64,000 bases of DNA from Bacillus australimaris (GTDB lineage: Bacteria > Bacillota > Bacilli > Bacillales > Bacillaceae): the NCBI RefSeq assembly GCF_001307105.1, contig NZ_LGYN01000012.1, positions 62,001-126,000 of the forward strand, read 5' to 3'. The translations under genes were made by a program, and so were the position numbers. Below are positions 54,501 to 62,528 of the stretch, one piece after another (positions within the stretch are counted from its first letter, which is position 1; each line of letters opens with the position of its first letter). A model generated the notes under the pieces. That model searched no databases. It was not told the origin of the DNA and was given only the letters and a program-made list of their open reading frames with translations.

Positions 54501-55814
54501 TTATTTTTTCTCATCTTTTTTCGTCTGAGAAGTTTTCTTTTTTGCTTCAGATTCTTTCTCTTTTTTCTCTTGATCGGCTTTTGACTGCTCTTTTTGTTCA
54601 GCTGTTTCATCTGTTTGGCTTGCTTCTGAGGAGTCATTGGTGCTTGTCTCTGTTGTTTCTTTTTCTTCATATTTCGCCATTTCTTTAATGATTGGGTCTA
54701 GCTGTTTTTGTTTTTCTTCAGCAGAAAGACTGTCATCATTTTGAATTTCATTGCGGTAAGCGACGAGTGCCGTGAATATGTACCTGTCGTCTCCAAGTAC
54801 CCGAGCGATATCAAGCGCTTCTTTGCTATTGCCTTGTCCAATATGAATCCAGAAAAGAAAGTATTGCGGATCTGTCTGCAATGTGTACGTATCCGTGATT
54901 TCTTTTTTATGCTGATCGAGTAACAGGCTGCCTTGATTCGTTTGTACATACGAAATGGCCAGTTCATATTGAAGAGAGACTGGCATTTGATTGGCTGAAT
55001 ATTTCTCTAACGTATCCACCACTTGACTGTACTGTTTGTTGAGATAATATTTGTTTGCCTCGACATACGCTTCTTGCTTTGGCATGGCAAAAAAGAAGGT
55101 GTAAATGGTGTACACCAATGCAGGGATTAACAAAACAAGCAGACCTAGTCCGATGTACCGCTCGATCTTCCATTTCTTTTTAGGAATGGTGAATAGCGTT
55201 TTTTCTTTCGTTTCAATCGCTTCGATCTTTTGCTGAATGAGAGCAGATAATTCTTCCAGCGACTGCGTTTCGCTGATTTCTTTTGCCAGCTCAGATAATT
55301 TCAACGTATCCATGTAAGCGACATATTCCTGAAACTGATATTCATGATCAACCACTCGAAGAATGACGGCCTTGACCTCTTTTAACAGACGATACTCATC
55401 GGTTTCATATGGCGGGATGCTTTCTTTCACCCCGTAATGCAAAAATGCAGGAGCTAAACCTTGATGAAAAACAATGTTTTCAGGAGAAACAATAGGATGC
55501 AGCCGCTTCACGTCGTGTTTGCAAACTGCATCGACAAGCTGGTATGAAAAAATCCATTTGCTCTTTTCATCCTTTGCATGGATGAAACGAAATTCCTGAT
55601 AGGCAGGAGGCGGTTGAATAGAAATGATGACCTCATCTTCGGTTAACTGAATCTCTTTCTGAAATGAAGGGTTGATGTCTTTGATCGGTGCCGCTTCTAA
55701 ACCGTCTAAGAGTTTAATCGTCTCTTTTTGAAAAATAAAGGTATAGGTGCCTGCCTCTTTTTTCATGACTGCTTCTAATTGTTCTTCTAAATAGGAACTC
55801 TTTTTATCTGCCAT
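54501..55814 (-). CDS. yukC: Type VII secretion protein YukC (EssB type)
   Basis: 437 residues: cytoplasmic pseudokinase-like domain (1-215), one membrane segment (221-242, IGLGLLVLLIPALVYTIYTF) and an extracytoplasmic helical domain (250-380). The last 55 residues are a highly charged Lys/Glu/Thr tail (low complexity). Core component that contacts YukBA. 51 nt separate it from yukBA. Confidence 0.92.
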   Translation of the reverse strand: MADKKSSYLEEQLEAVMKKEAGTYTFIFQKETIKLLDGLEAAPIKDINPSFQKEIQLTEDEVIISIQPPPAYQEFRFIHAKDEKSKWIFSYQLVDAVCKHDVKRLHPIVSPENIVFHQGLAPAFLHYGVKESIPPYETDEYRLLKEVKAVILRVVDHEYQFQEYVAYMDTLKLSELAKEISETQSLEELSALIQQKIEAIETKEKTLFTIPKKKWKIERYIGLGLLVLLIPALVYTIYTFFFAMPKQEAYVEANKYYLNKQYSQVVDTLEKYSANQMPVSLQYELAISYVQTNQGSLLLDQHKKEITDTYTLQTDPQYFLFWIHIGQGNSKEALDIARVLGDDRYIFTALVAYRNEIQNDDSLSAEEKQKQLDPIIKEMAKYEEKETTETSTNDSSEASQTDETAEQKEQSKADQEKKEKESEAKKKTSQTKKDEKK

Positions 55815-55828
55815 TTACAAAAGTCCTT

Positions 55829-56068
55829 TCATAGTATTTCCAGCCTGTCTCCTGTGGTAATTCCACAGTCTGACAGCTTATATTCGCCTGAAAACACAGC
55901 TTTCTTATTGACTACACGCACCCAGCCGCCTTCTCGCTTAGGAAGTGAGATTTGTTTTGCCTGCCAGGCGATATGGATGACTTGTTTAATATGTAAATAA
56001 TTTGATAGTCTCAAATCAAACACACTGCCATCATAATTTTTTAAGTCGATGGTAATATCGATATACAC
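55829..56068 (-). CDS. yukD: Ubiquitin-like type VII secretion protein
   Basis: 79 residues with a ubiquitin-like beta-grasp fold (YIDITIDLKNYDGSVFDLRL, GITTGDRLEIL); no diglycine tail, so not a conjugating modifier. Required for YukE export in B. subtilis. The GTG at 56068 is six bases after GAGGTGG and gives the 79-residue family length; the long frame to 56140 is spurious. Confidence 0.93.
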   Translation of the reverse strand: MYIDITIDLKNYDGSVFDLRLSNYLHIKQVIHIAWQAKQISLPKREGGWVRVVNKKAVFSGEYKLSDCGITTGDRLEIL

Positions 56069-56163
56069 AAATTTCCACCTCACAAAATAGAAAGAGCGCC
56101 GGCATCCATTGACAGACTCGGCGCTTTTTCTGCTTTTCACACTTAGAAAGGAAATCCCTTTGA

Positions 56164-56457
56164 TTAGCCGCGGATTTGGCTTGCGATGTCTTGGTCAGTG
56201 CTTTCAAGTGTATTTGCCGTTTGATCAAGCTGATTGCTGACATCTGTTAATAGATCAGACATTTTGATAAATGAAGGCTTTAGCTGCTCGTATTGATCAG
56301 CAAATGCTTCACTAGAAGCACCTTCCCACATTCCTTTTAAATCAGAGATCATTCTATTTAGACGATCAACTTGGTTTAACACTTCTTGACTTTCAACACC
56401 ATATTGCTTAGCGGTCGCTCTTAGTTCTTCTGGGGTTACGCGAATAATTCCTGACAT
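56164..56457 (-). CDS. yukE: WXG100 secreted protein
   Basis: 97 residues, helix-turn-helix hairpin protein with the WxG motif in LKGMWEGASSEAFADQY. Substrate of the Yuk type VII system, exported as a dimer. The C-terminus LESTDQDIASQIRG lacks an obvious YxxxD export motif. First gene of the operon; ATG 56457 gives the B. subtilis length. Confidence 0.95.
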   Translation of the reverse strand: MSGIIRVTPEELRATAKQYGVESQEVLNQVDRLNRMISDLKGMWEGASSEAFADQYEQLKPSFIKMSDLLTDVSNQLDQTANTLESTDQDIASQIRG

Positions 56458-56524
56458 ATTCCTCATTACCTCCCGTGCATAGCCGCCATATAATGGGCTA
56501 ATCCACTTATTTTTTGACGTTATT

Positions 56525-56570
56525 ATTATAAAAACAGAAATGATACACAGTCAAACAAATCTGTTTTTAT
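56525..56570 (-). promoter_or_regulatory. Promoter of the yuk/yue operon with inverted repeat
   Basis: Minus strand TTGACT (plus 56549-56554), 18 nt, perfect TATAAT (plus 56525-56530), about 68 nt upstream of yukE. A perfect 11-bp inverted repeat ATAAAAACAGA/TCTGTTTTTAT (56528-56538 and 56560-56570, 21-nt spacer) brackets the -35 and overlaps the -10. The rest of the 396-nt gap to adeR is A/T rich without a gene. Confidence 0.65.
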
Positions 56571-56795
56571 TTTACAAAATGAGTCTATAGAATTACTGTT
56601 TTTTCGCTTTTTATCTAGTATTTAACAGTTTTTTGGTCATATATTCTTAATAAGTTTACACGCACTTCAATGAACCTTTCCGCCTAATGATTTTTTACTA
56701 CGTTATGAATGTACTATTTCTTTTCCATCGTGATTAAACATCTATGTGCTCTCTTCTCACGCTTTCTGTTTTTTTAAGTTTATGGCATTTTTTTA

Positions 56796-56825
56796 TTGAT
56801 TTACTTACCTCATTCTCTTCATAAT
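56796..56825 (+). promoter_or_regulatory. Possible promoter of adeR
   Basis: TTGATT (56796-56801), 18 nt, CATAAT (56820-56825), 38 nt upstream of the adeR ATG. Confidence 0.4.
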
Positions 56826-56862
56826 GTAAGTACGTGAAATATTCGAAAAAGCAGGGGTTTTT

Positions 56863-58092
56863 ATGACAAAAAAGACAGATCCGTTTAAGTATAGTCTTGA
56901 TCGTTTAGAGGACGTGGCAGACCAAATTAGTGATGTGCTCAATTGCCCTATTACTATAGAAGATACTCATCATCGCTTATTGGCTTATAGCACACACAAT
57001 GATTTCACTGATCCCGCCAGAACTTCAACCATTATCTCCCGTCGTGTACCGGAAAAAGTCATCAATCGGCTTTGGAAGGACGGCATCATTCCTACACTCC
57101 TTAAAACAGACGAACCACTTCGTGTCCCTCAAATTGCAGAGGTGGGTTTATCTAGCAGGGTCGCCATTTCAATCTGGAAGGACAAAGAAGTGCTCGGATT
57201 TATCTGGGCGATTGAATCTACGCAGCCATTTTCAGAAAAAGAAATGGAGCTTCTCAAAATGGCTGCACATGCCGTCAAAAACAAATTACTCAATTTACAA
57301 ATTCGTAAAACGAAAACAGAAGAACGCAACCAAGAGCTTTTTTGGAAGATGCTCACAGGTCATATTCATGAAAAAGATGAGATGCTTGACCTGTTTTTGA
57401 GACTTGGCATAAGATGTCCAGACACCTATGCCATCATCATCTTCCGCCTTCGTGACGAACTCACAGAGGAGACAGAAAAGAAGCTGTCCTATCTGCTGGA
57501 AACCACACAGCAAGTGCAGGTGCTGTTAACGACTGTTGATTTTCACGAATTCATTATTCTTGTCTCACCAAAAACCGAACATCCGCTTCAAGATATTAAA
57601 CAATTCACAAGCGGTATGCTGCAGCAGCTGGCTGACCGATATCATATCGAGCATGTTCAGGCAGCGATTGGAGGAATTTACGATAACATCTCTCATCTCC
57701 AGCCATCCTATAAAGAAGCACTGGCTGTATTAAAGACTAAAGAACGCTTCCCAATTGAAACAGAACGATTAAACAGTTTTTCTGAACTAGGGATTTATCA
57801 ATATTTAGATGTACTTGCTGAGAAGCGAAAGGGCTCTTCTTACTCCAGTTACTCTTTATCGAAGCTGGAGGATTATGACCTGAGGCATCATTCCAATCTC
57901 GTCGAAACCCTTGAACGGTTTATTGACTGTGACAGCAATGCCAATATTGCCGCAAAGCAATTAAACATCCACATCAATACCTTGAATTATCGATTAAAAC
58001 GCATTACAGACATCGCAGAAATTGATTTGAAAAACATGAATGAGAAAATGACCATATACCTTGATATGAAGCTAAAAAACGTCCATTTGTGA
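56863..58092 (+). CDS. adeR: PucR-type activator of alanine dehydrogenase
   Basis: 409 residues: N-terminal GAF-like region (about 15-140), central GGDEF-like CdaR region, and a C-terminal PucR helix-turn-helix (FIDCDSNANIAAKQLNIHINTLNYRLKRI). In B. subtilis AdeR (YukF) activates ald in response to alanine. Same length and the same position upstream of ald. AGGGG precedes the ATG at 56863. Confidence 0.92.
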   Translation: MTKKTDPFKYSLDRLEDVADQISDVLNCPITIEDTHHRLLAYSTHNDFTDPARTSTIISRRVPEKVINRLWKDGIIPTLLKTDEPLRVPQIAEVGLSSRVAISIWKDKEVLGFIWAIESTQPFSEKEMELLKMAAHAVKNKLLNLQIRKTKTEERNQELFWKMLTGHIHEKDEMLDLFLRLGIRCPDTYAIIIFRLRDELTEETEKKLSYLLETTQQVQVLLTTVDFHEFIILVSPKTEHPLQDIKQFTSGMLQQLADRYHIEHVQAAIGGIYDNISHLQPSYKEALAVLKTKERFPIETERLNSFSELGIYQYLDVLAEKRKGSSYSSYSLSKLEDYDLRHHSNLVETLERFIDCDSNANIAAKQLNIHINTLNYRLKRITDIAEIDLKNMNEKMTIYLDMKLKNVHL

Positions 58093-58117
58093 AATTTCAC
58101 AAAGAGGCGTTTTTTTA
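58075..58117 (+). terminator. Intrinsic terminator of adeR
   Basis: Long stem with AACGTC/GGCGTT outside and TTTGTGA/TCACAAA inside, overlapping the stop codon, then seven T. It isolates ald, which needs its own promoter (TACAAT at 58168-58173 without a clear -35, as expected of an activated gene). Confidence 0.9.
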
Positions 58118-58202
58118 TTTTTTATTTCAACCGAAGAATTTTCTAAACTTTCAGGATACACTAGACATACAATATCAATAGATAAGCATAGGGGGAATAA
58201 AC

Positions 58203-59339
58203 ATGATCATCGGCATTCCGAAAGAAATTAAGAACAATGAAAACCGAGTGGCATTAACACCAGGAGCAGCTTCTCAATTGCTTTCAGCTGGACATCAGAT
58301 CTTAATTGAAACAAGCGCTGGTTCTGGAAGCGGATTCACTGATGACGATTATGTATCTGTTGGTGCAGAGATTCTTGATCAGGCGAAAGATGTATGGGCC
58401 TCTTCTGATATGATTATGAAGGTAAAAGAACCATTACCTGAGGAATATCCTTATTTCAGAGAAGGACTCATCTTATTTACGTATCTGCATCTTGCCGCAG
58501 AACCCTCCCTGGCTGAAGCATTAAAACAAAAAGGTGTGACAGCCATTGCTTATGAAACCGTAACGGATGGAAAATCACTCCCTCTTCTCACACCTATGTC
58601 GGAAGTGGCAGGCAGAATGGCCGCTCAAATTGGCGCACAATTTTTGGAAAAGCCAAAAGGCGGTAAAGGAATTTTACTTGCAGGCGTACCAGGGGTATCA
58701 AGAGGAAAGGTCACCATTATCGGCGGAGGAGTGGTTGGTACAAACGCAGCGAAAATGGCAATCGGACTTGGAGCAGACGTCACCTTGATTGATGTAAACG
58801 CAGAACGCTTACGTCAGCTGGACGATCAATTTGGCCATCAAATGAAAACGTTAATGTCCAATCCTGTCAACATTGCCGATTCAGTCAGTGAAGCTGATCT
58901 TCTCATTTGTGCTGTGCTAATTCCTGGTGCCAAAGCACCGACGCTTGTGACAGAAGAAATGGTGAAACAAATGAAGCCTGGTTCTGTCATTGTCGACGTA
59001 GCGATTGATCAAGGCGGCATTGTCGAAACCATTGATCATATCACAACCCATGATCAGCCCACTTATGAAAAACATGGCATTTTACATTATGCTGTTGCCA
59101 ATATGCCGGGCGCGGTCCCGCGGACATCAACTGTTGCTTTAACGAATGTCACCGTTCCATACGCACTGCAAATTGCCAATAAAGGTGCTGCAAAAGCGAT
59201 AAAAGAAAATAAAGCCATCGCAGAAGGTGTTAATGTCATGAACGGACACATCACATACGAAGCGGTTGCTCGTGATCTCGGCTATGATTACGTGCCTGTC
59301 AGCAAAGCTTTTGATGCATCTTTTATGACCGAAGCTTAA
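58203..59339 (+). CDS. ald: L-alanine dehydrogenase
   Basis: 378 residues. NAD-dependent oxidative deamination of alanine to pyruvate, used in growth on alanine and in sporulation. N-terminal substrate domain ([30 protein letters not shown]), Rossmann core [20 protein letters not shown], and [16 protein letters not shown] plus DVAIDQGG. Length identical to B. subtilis Ald. AGGGGGA precedes ATG 58203. Confidence 0.96.
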   Translation: MIIGIPKEIKNNENRVALTPGAASQLLSAGHQILIETSAGSGSGFTDDDYVSVGAEILDQAKDVWASSDMIMKVKEPLPEEYPYFREGLILFTYLHLAAEPSLAEALKQKGVTAIAYETVTDGKSLPLLTPMSEVAGRMAAQIGAQFLEKPKGGKGILLAGVPGVSRGKVTIIGGGVVGTNAAKMAIGLGADVTLIDVNAERLRQLDDQFGHQMKTLMSNPVNIADSVSEADLLICAVLIPGAKAPTLVTEEMVKQMKPGSVIVDVAIDQGGIVETIDHITTHDQPTYEKHGILHYAVANMPGAVPRTSTVALTNVTVPYALQIANKGAAKAIKENKAIAEGVNVMNGHITYEAVARDLGYDYVPVSKAFDASFMTEA

Positions 59340-59346
59340 TCCATTA

Positions 59347-59372
59347 CCCGCCCTATCGTTGGGCGGGTTTTA
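59347..59372 (+). terminator. Intrinsic terminator of ald
   Basis: CCCGCCC/GGGCGGG with a 7-nt loop and TTTTATT; ends just before the BirA-type operator. Confidence 0.9.
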
Positions 59373-59425
59373 TTGTTAACCTAAAAATAAAACAGGTTGA
59401 CAAAACTCTTTCTTCCCCTTAATCT
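59373..59425 (+). promoter_or_regulatory. BirA-type biotin operator and promoter of bioY
   Basis: TTGTTAACC (59373-59381), 13 nt, GGTTGACAA (59395-59403): the inverted-repeat form of the Gram-positive BirA operator with one mismatch. The right half contains TTGACA (59397-59402), which with TAATCT (59420-59425) at 17 nt makes a good promoter, so bound BirA would block RNA polymerase. Confidence 0.8.
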
Positions 59426-59455
59426 ATTTGTACAGATAAGACAGGGGGAAACTTC

Positions 59456-60052
59456 ATGCAAAAGAAAACAAGAACTGCTGACTTTGTACTAGTCGGAATG
59501 TTTGCCGCGCTCATGGCTATCGGAGCCAATATCACATCTATTGTACCGTTTCTACAGGTTGGCGGAATTCCACTTACGATGCAGCCGTTTTTTTGTATAC
59601 TTGCTGGTCTCTTACTCGGCAGACGGCTCGGGGCATTAGCTATGATTGTCTATGCCTTGGTTGGAATTGCTGGTGCACCAGTATTTGCACAGTTCTCTGC
59701 GGGCTTTGGGGTCATTTTAGGCAAAAGCGGCGGTTTTGTTTTATCGTACATCCCTGCTGCCTGGCTTGCCGGGTTCATTCTAGAGAATAAAAAAAATCCT
59801 GGCTTTGGCCGCTTTTTACTTGCAGCCATTGCAGGAACGACCGTAATTTATGTGATCGGAACCACCTATACGTACTTCGCATTAAATGTGTGGCTCAATG
59901 CACCAATTTCCTATCAAACAACGTGGTTCTTTATGATCTGGTTTATGGTGAAAGATTACGCTTTGACTATATTACTTGCCATGCTGGCACCTAAAATTTA
60001 TCGCTCTGTTTCAAAAGCCACATCCTTTAGAAAACAGCAAGCTGCATCATAG
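59456..60052 (+). CDS. bioY: Biotin transporter substrate component
   Basis: 198 residues, six membrane segments, BioY family (MQPFFCILAGLLLGRRLGALAM, GAPVFAQFSAGFGVILGKSGGF). Imports biotin alone or with an ECF energizing module. Corresponds by position to B. subtilis yuiG (bioYB). AGGGGGAAAC precedes ATG 59456. Controlled by biotin through the BirA-type operator. Confidence 0.92.
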   Translation: MQKKTRTADFVLVGMFAALMAIGANITSIVPFLQVGGIPLTMQPFFCILAGLLLGRRLGALAMIVYALVGIAGAPVFAQFSAGFGVILGKSGGFVLSYIPAAWLAGFILENKKNPGFGRFLLAAIAGTTVIYVIGTTYTYFALNVWLNAPISYQTTWFFMIWFMVKDYALTILLAMLAPKIYRSVSKATSFRKQQAAS

Positions 60053-60081
60053 ATATAGACCTCATCTTGATTGAATCATAG

Positions 60082-60117
60082 AAAAAAGAGCCCATTTTCG
60101 TTGAGGCTCTTTTTTTA
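60082..60117. terminator. Bidirectional terminator bioY/Spo0M-like gene
   Basis: AAAAAGAGCC/GGCTCTTTTT with a 12-nt loop between convergent genes, seven T on the plus strand. Confidence 0.9.
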
Positions 60118-60120
60118 TCG

Positions 60121-60897
60121 TTATTCAGCGTATTGATCTATGATTTGTTCTAGCATTCCTTCAAGCACTTCTACATTTTCAAGATCTGATGGATTGAAGC
60201 GGTAGCGCGCAAGCTGTTCTCCTTCATTATACATCTCTTCGAGCCATCCTCTCAGGCCTCTTGCTCTGCGGTCGACTTCAAAAACAATGTCTAAGCCGCC
60301 TTCATCTATCAGAAAAATCAGCTCTAGCTCATCAAGCATATAGCGATAGTAGTCTGATGTCGGAATGAACTCGAATTCTTGGACGAATGGCAGGCGCCGC
60401 TGAAAGTAAGGTGCTTGCTCACAGTCTGCTTCGTTCAGGTGGAAGCCAAGATTTCTAGTGGCCTCCAACACATTTCTCACCCAAGGATGTGCTTCAACGA
60501 AAATGCGGTCATAGTCAGATTTATCGATTCCACCTTGGATATCAAGGTCTGTCTCCACTGCAATTTCTACTTTTCCGATCGTCATCGGGGTATCAATAGG
60601 AAGAATAAATGAAAACGGAAATTCATGCTTTTCTCCAGGCTGGATGGTAAAAGAATCCGCCACCCGTACAGAATGGATGTTTGCATATTTTCTACGCTCT
60701 TCATCATCTTTCACAATCACATACTGTGTTTCAATTTTAACATTGATATGACGGATTTCCTGAGAGATTTTCCCGCCCTTTGCATGGACAGTTCCCCTTA
60801 CCTCTTGTCCTGGATAATAAGCGTTTTTCTCCAAAATGGTATCTACTTTCGCTGCACCAATCCCAGCACTTGCCGCTAGCTTTTTAAAAAATGACAT
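60121..60897 (-). CDS. Spo0M-like sporulation-control protein
   Basis: 258 residues, arrestin-like Spo0M family: SFFKKLAASAGIGAAKVDTI, YYPGQEVRGTVHAKGG, PFSFILPIDTPMTIGK, and the C-terminal FEVDRRARGLRGWLEEM. Family members act in sporulation control and cell-envelope processes. In B. subtilis spo0M is at a distant locus, so this may be a second copy or a moved gene. GGGGAAG lies upstream of the ATG at 60897. Single gene. Confidence 0.85.
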   Translation of the reverse strand: MSFFKKLAASAGIGAAKVDTILEKNAYYPGQEVRGTVHAKGGKISQEIRHINVKIETQYVIVKDDEERRKYANIHSVRVADSFTIQPGEKHEFPFSFILPIDTPMTIGKVEIAVETDLDIQGGIDKSDYDRIFVEAHPWVRNVLEATRNLGFHLNEADCEQAPYFQRRLPFVQEFEFIPTSDYYRYMLDELELIFLIDEGGLDIVFEVDRRARGLRGWLEEMYNEGEQLARYRFNPSDLENVEVLEGMLEQIIDQYAE

Positions 60898-61006
60898 CTC
60901 TCATCTTCCCCTTTTCATTTTTATCAGCATATATACGTAAGATGGAGGAAGAAAGATTCATTTAATTCATACTTTTGACCTAATTATTTTTTTCAGCTGC
61001 GAACTG

Positions 61007-61053
61007 CAAAAAAGCTTATAGAAAAAACATGATCGTTTTCTCTACAAGCTTTT
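61007..61053 (-). terminator. Intrinsic terminator of yuiF
   Basis: AAAGCTT.TAGA.AAAA/TTTT.TCTA.AAGCTTT interrupted stem followed by six T on the minus strand. Confidence 0.85.
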
Positions 61054-61057
61054 CATC

Positions 61058-62386
61058 TTACAAGATAATCGCCGCAAGCCAGCCGAACAGAACAAGCGGA
61101 ATATTATAATAGATAAAAGTCGGGACACAAGTTCCCCAAATGTGGTGATGCTGTCCATCCATATTCAAACCAGATGTTGGCCCAAGCGTACTGTCACTTG
61201 CAGGTGAACCTGCATCTCCAACAGCCGCAGCAGAGCCAATAATGGCAATGGTGGCCATTGGACTAAATCCTAAGTGTAGACAAAGTGGCACAAAGATGGT
61301 CGTGATAATCGGAATCGTTGCAAAGGATGATCCGATCCCCATTGTCACAAGCAGACCAACGAGCAACATTAAAATTGCCGCAAGACTCTGGCTGTTGCCG
61401 ATAAATTGTGAAGATGCTTTCACAAGCGTTTCAATATCTCCTGTTTTTGTTAACACGTTGGCAAAACCAGCAGCCACAAGCATGACAAAGCCGATAAATG
61501 CCATCATATTCATTCCAGATGTAATCAGTTCATCTGCTTCATCGCGCTTCATCATGCCAGTCACAAACAAGACGAGCAGGCCTGCAAGCGCACCGAAGAT
61601 CATTCCTTCCACACCAAGGCTTTGAGACAGATAAAGCTGAACAATCAACGAAACGAGAATAGCAAGACCAGCAAAGAATAGGCTTTTTTTCGTATAAGCC
61701 GATTTCTCTACATCTGTTATTTCACGATCCTCATATACTTTCGGCTTTCGATACACAAAAATAGAAACGATCAAGCCAAGAACCATTCCCGCTACAGGAA
61801 TCACCATCGCATACGGAATATCTGCAAGGTCTACGGTCAGACCCGCTTCCTTCATATTGTCGCGAAGCATTCCGTGGAAAATCTGTCCAAAACCGACTGG
61901 AAGTAATATATATGGTGCAGTGAGTCCGAAGGTAATGACACACGCTAGCAGTCTGCGGTCAATTTGAAGCTCGTTAAACACCTTTAATAATGGCGGAATT
62001 AAAACTGGAATAAAGGCTATATGAACAGGAACGACGTTCTGTGAAAAACAGGAGACGATCAAAATAACAAGAACGATGAGCACTTTTGATAGTGTTTTCC
62101 GTCTTGAATCGCCTTCTTTTCCTAGAAGCTTTACTGCTCCTTCAACCATTGCATCTGGAAGACCTGTTTTTGTCAGCGCCGCAGCAAATGCCCCTAATAG
62201 CGCATAACTAATCGCCACTGTTGCATTTCCCCCGAGTCCGTCCGTAAAGGCATCCACTGTGCCTCCCAAGCCTAATCCACCTGCAAGTCCGCCAGCTAAA
62301 GCGCCTAGTGCCAGCGCAATCACGACATTGACCCGCAGCAAGCTTAATATCAACATTAAAACAACCGCTAAAACAACCGCATTCAT
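61058..62386 (-). CDS. yuiF: NhaC/Na+:H+ antiporter-type amino acid permease
   Basis: 442 residues, twelve or so membrane segments, YuiF/Na+-H+ antiporter (NhaC-like) family. Conserved patches: LGGNATVAISYALLGAFAAA, SQNVVPVHIAFIPVLIPPL, and SAAAVGDAGSPASDSTLGPT near the end. B. subtilis YuiF is reported as a histidine-type transporter; the substrate here is inferred only. ATG 62386 has GGGGG eight bases upstream; the frame extends to 62455 without a site. Confidence 0.88.
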   Translation of the reverse strand: MNAVVLAVVLMLILSLLRVNVVIALALGALAGGLAGGLGLGGTVDAFTDGLGGNATVAISYALLGAFAAALTKTGLPDAMVEGAVKLLGKEGDSRRKTLSKVLIVLVILIVSCFSQNVVPVHIAFIPVLIPPLLKVFNELQIDRRLLACVITFGLTAPYILLPVGFGQIFHGMLRDNMKEAGLTVDLADIPYAMVIPVAGMVLGLIVSIFVYRKPKVYEDREITDVEKSAYTKKSLFFAGLAILVSLIVQLYLSQSLGVEGMIFGALAGLLVLFVTGMMKRDEADELITSGMNMMAFIGFVMLVAAGFANVLTKTGDIETLVKASSQFIGNSQSLAAILMLLVGLLVTMGIGSSFATIPIITTIFVPLCLHLGFSPMATIAIIGSAAAVGDAGSPASDSTLGPTSGLNMDGQHHHIWGTCVPTFIYYNIPLVLFGWLAAIIL

Positions 62387-62492
62387 GGTGAAACCCCCGA
62401 AATCCTTTAGTTTACTAATGTAGTAGATAATTAAAGTACCAACGTATGTTAACATAGAAAAAATACTTCGTCAAATGGCGTATGTCCTACAT

Positions 62493-62519
62493 AAAAAAAG
62501 CCCTGCCATCTGGCAGAGC
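62493..62519 (-). terminator. Intrinsic terminator of the M17 aminopeptidase gene
   Basis: GCTCTGCC/GGCAGGGC stem with one wobble, short loop, and seven T on the minus strand. Confidence 0.9.
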
Positions 62520-62528
62520 CTTATCCCT

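Noticed and set aside
54446-54670. 74-codon Lys-rich ORF in another frame at the yukC end
   Set aside because: Shadow of the low-complexity Lys/Glu tail of yukC.
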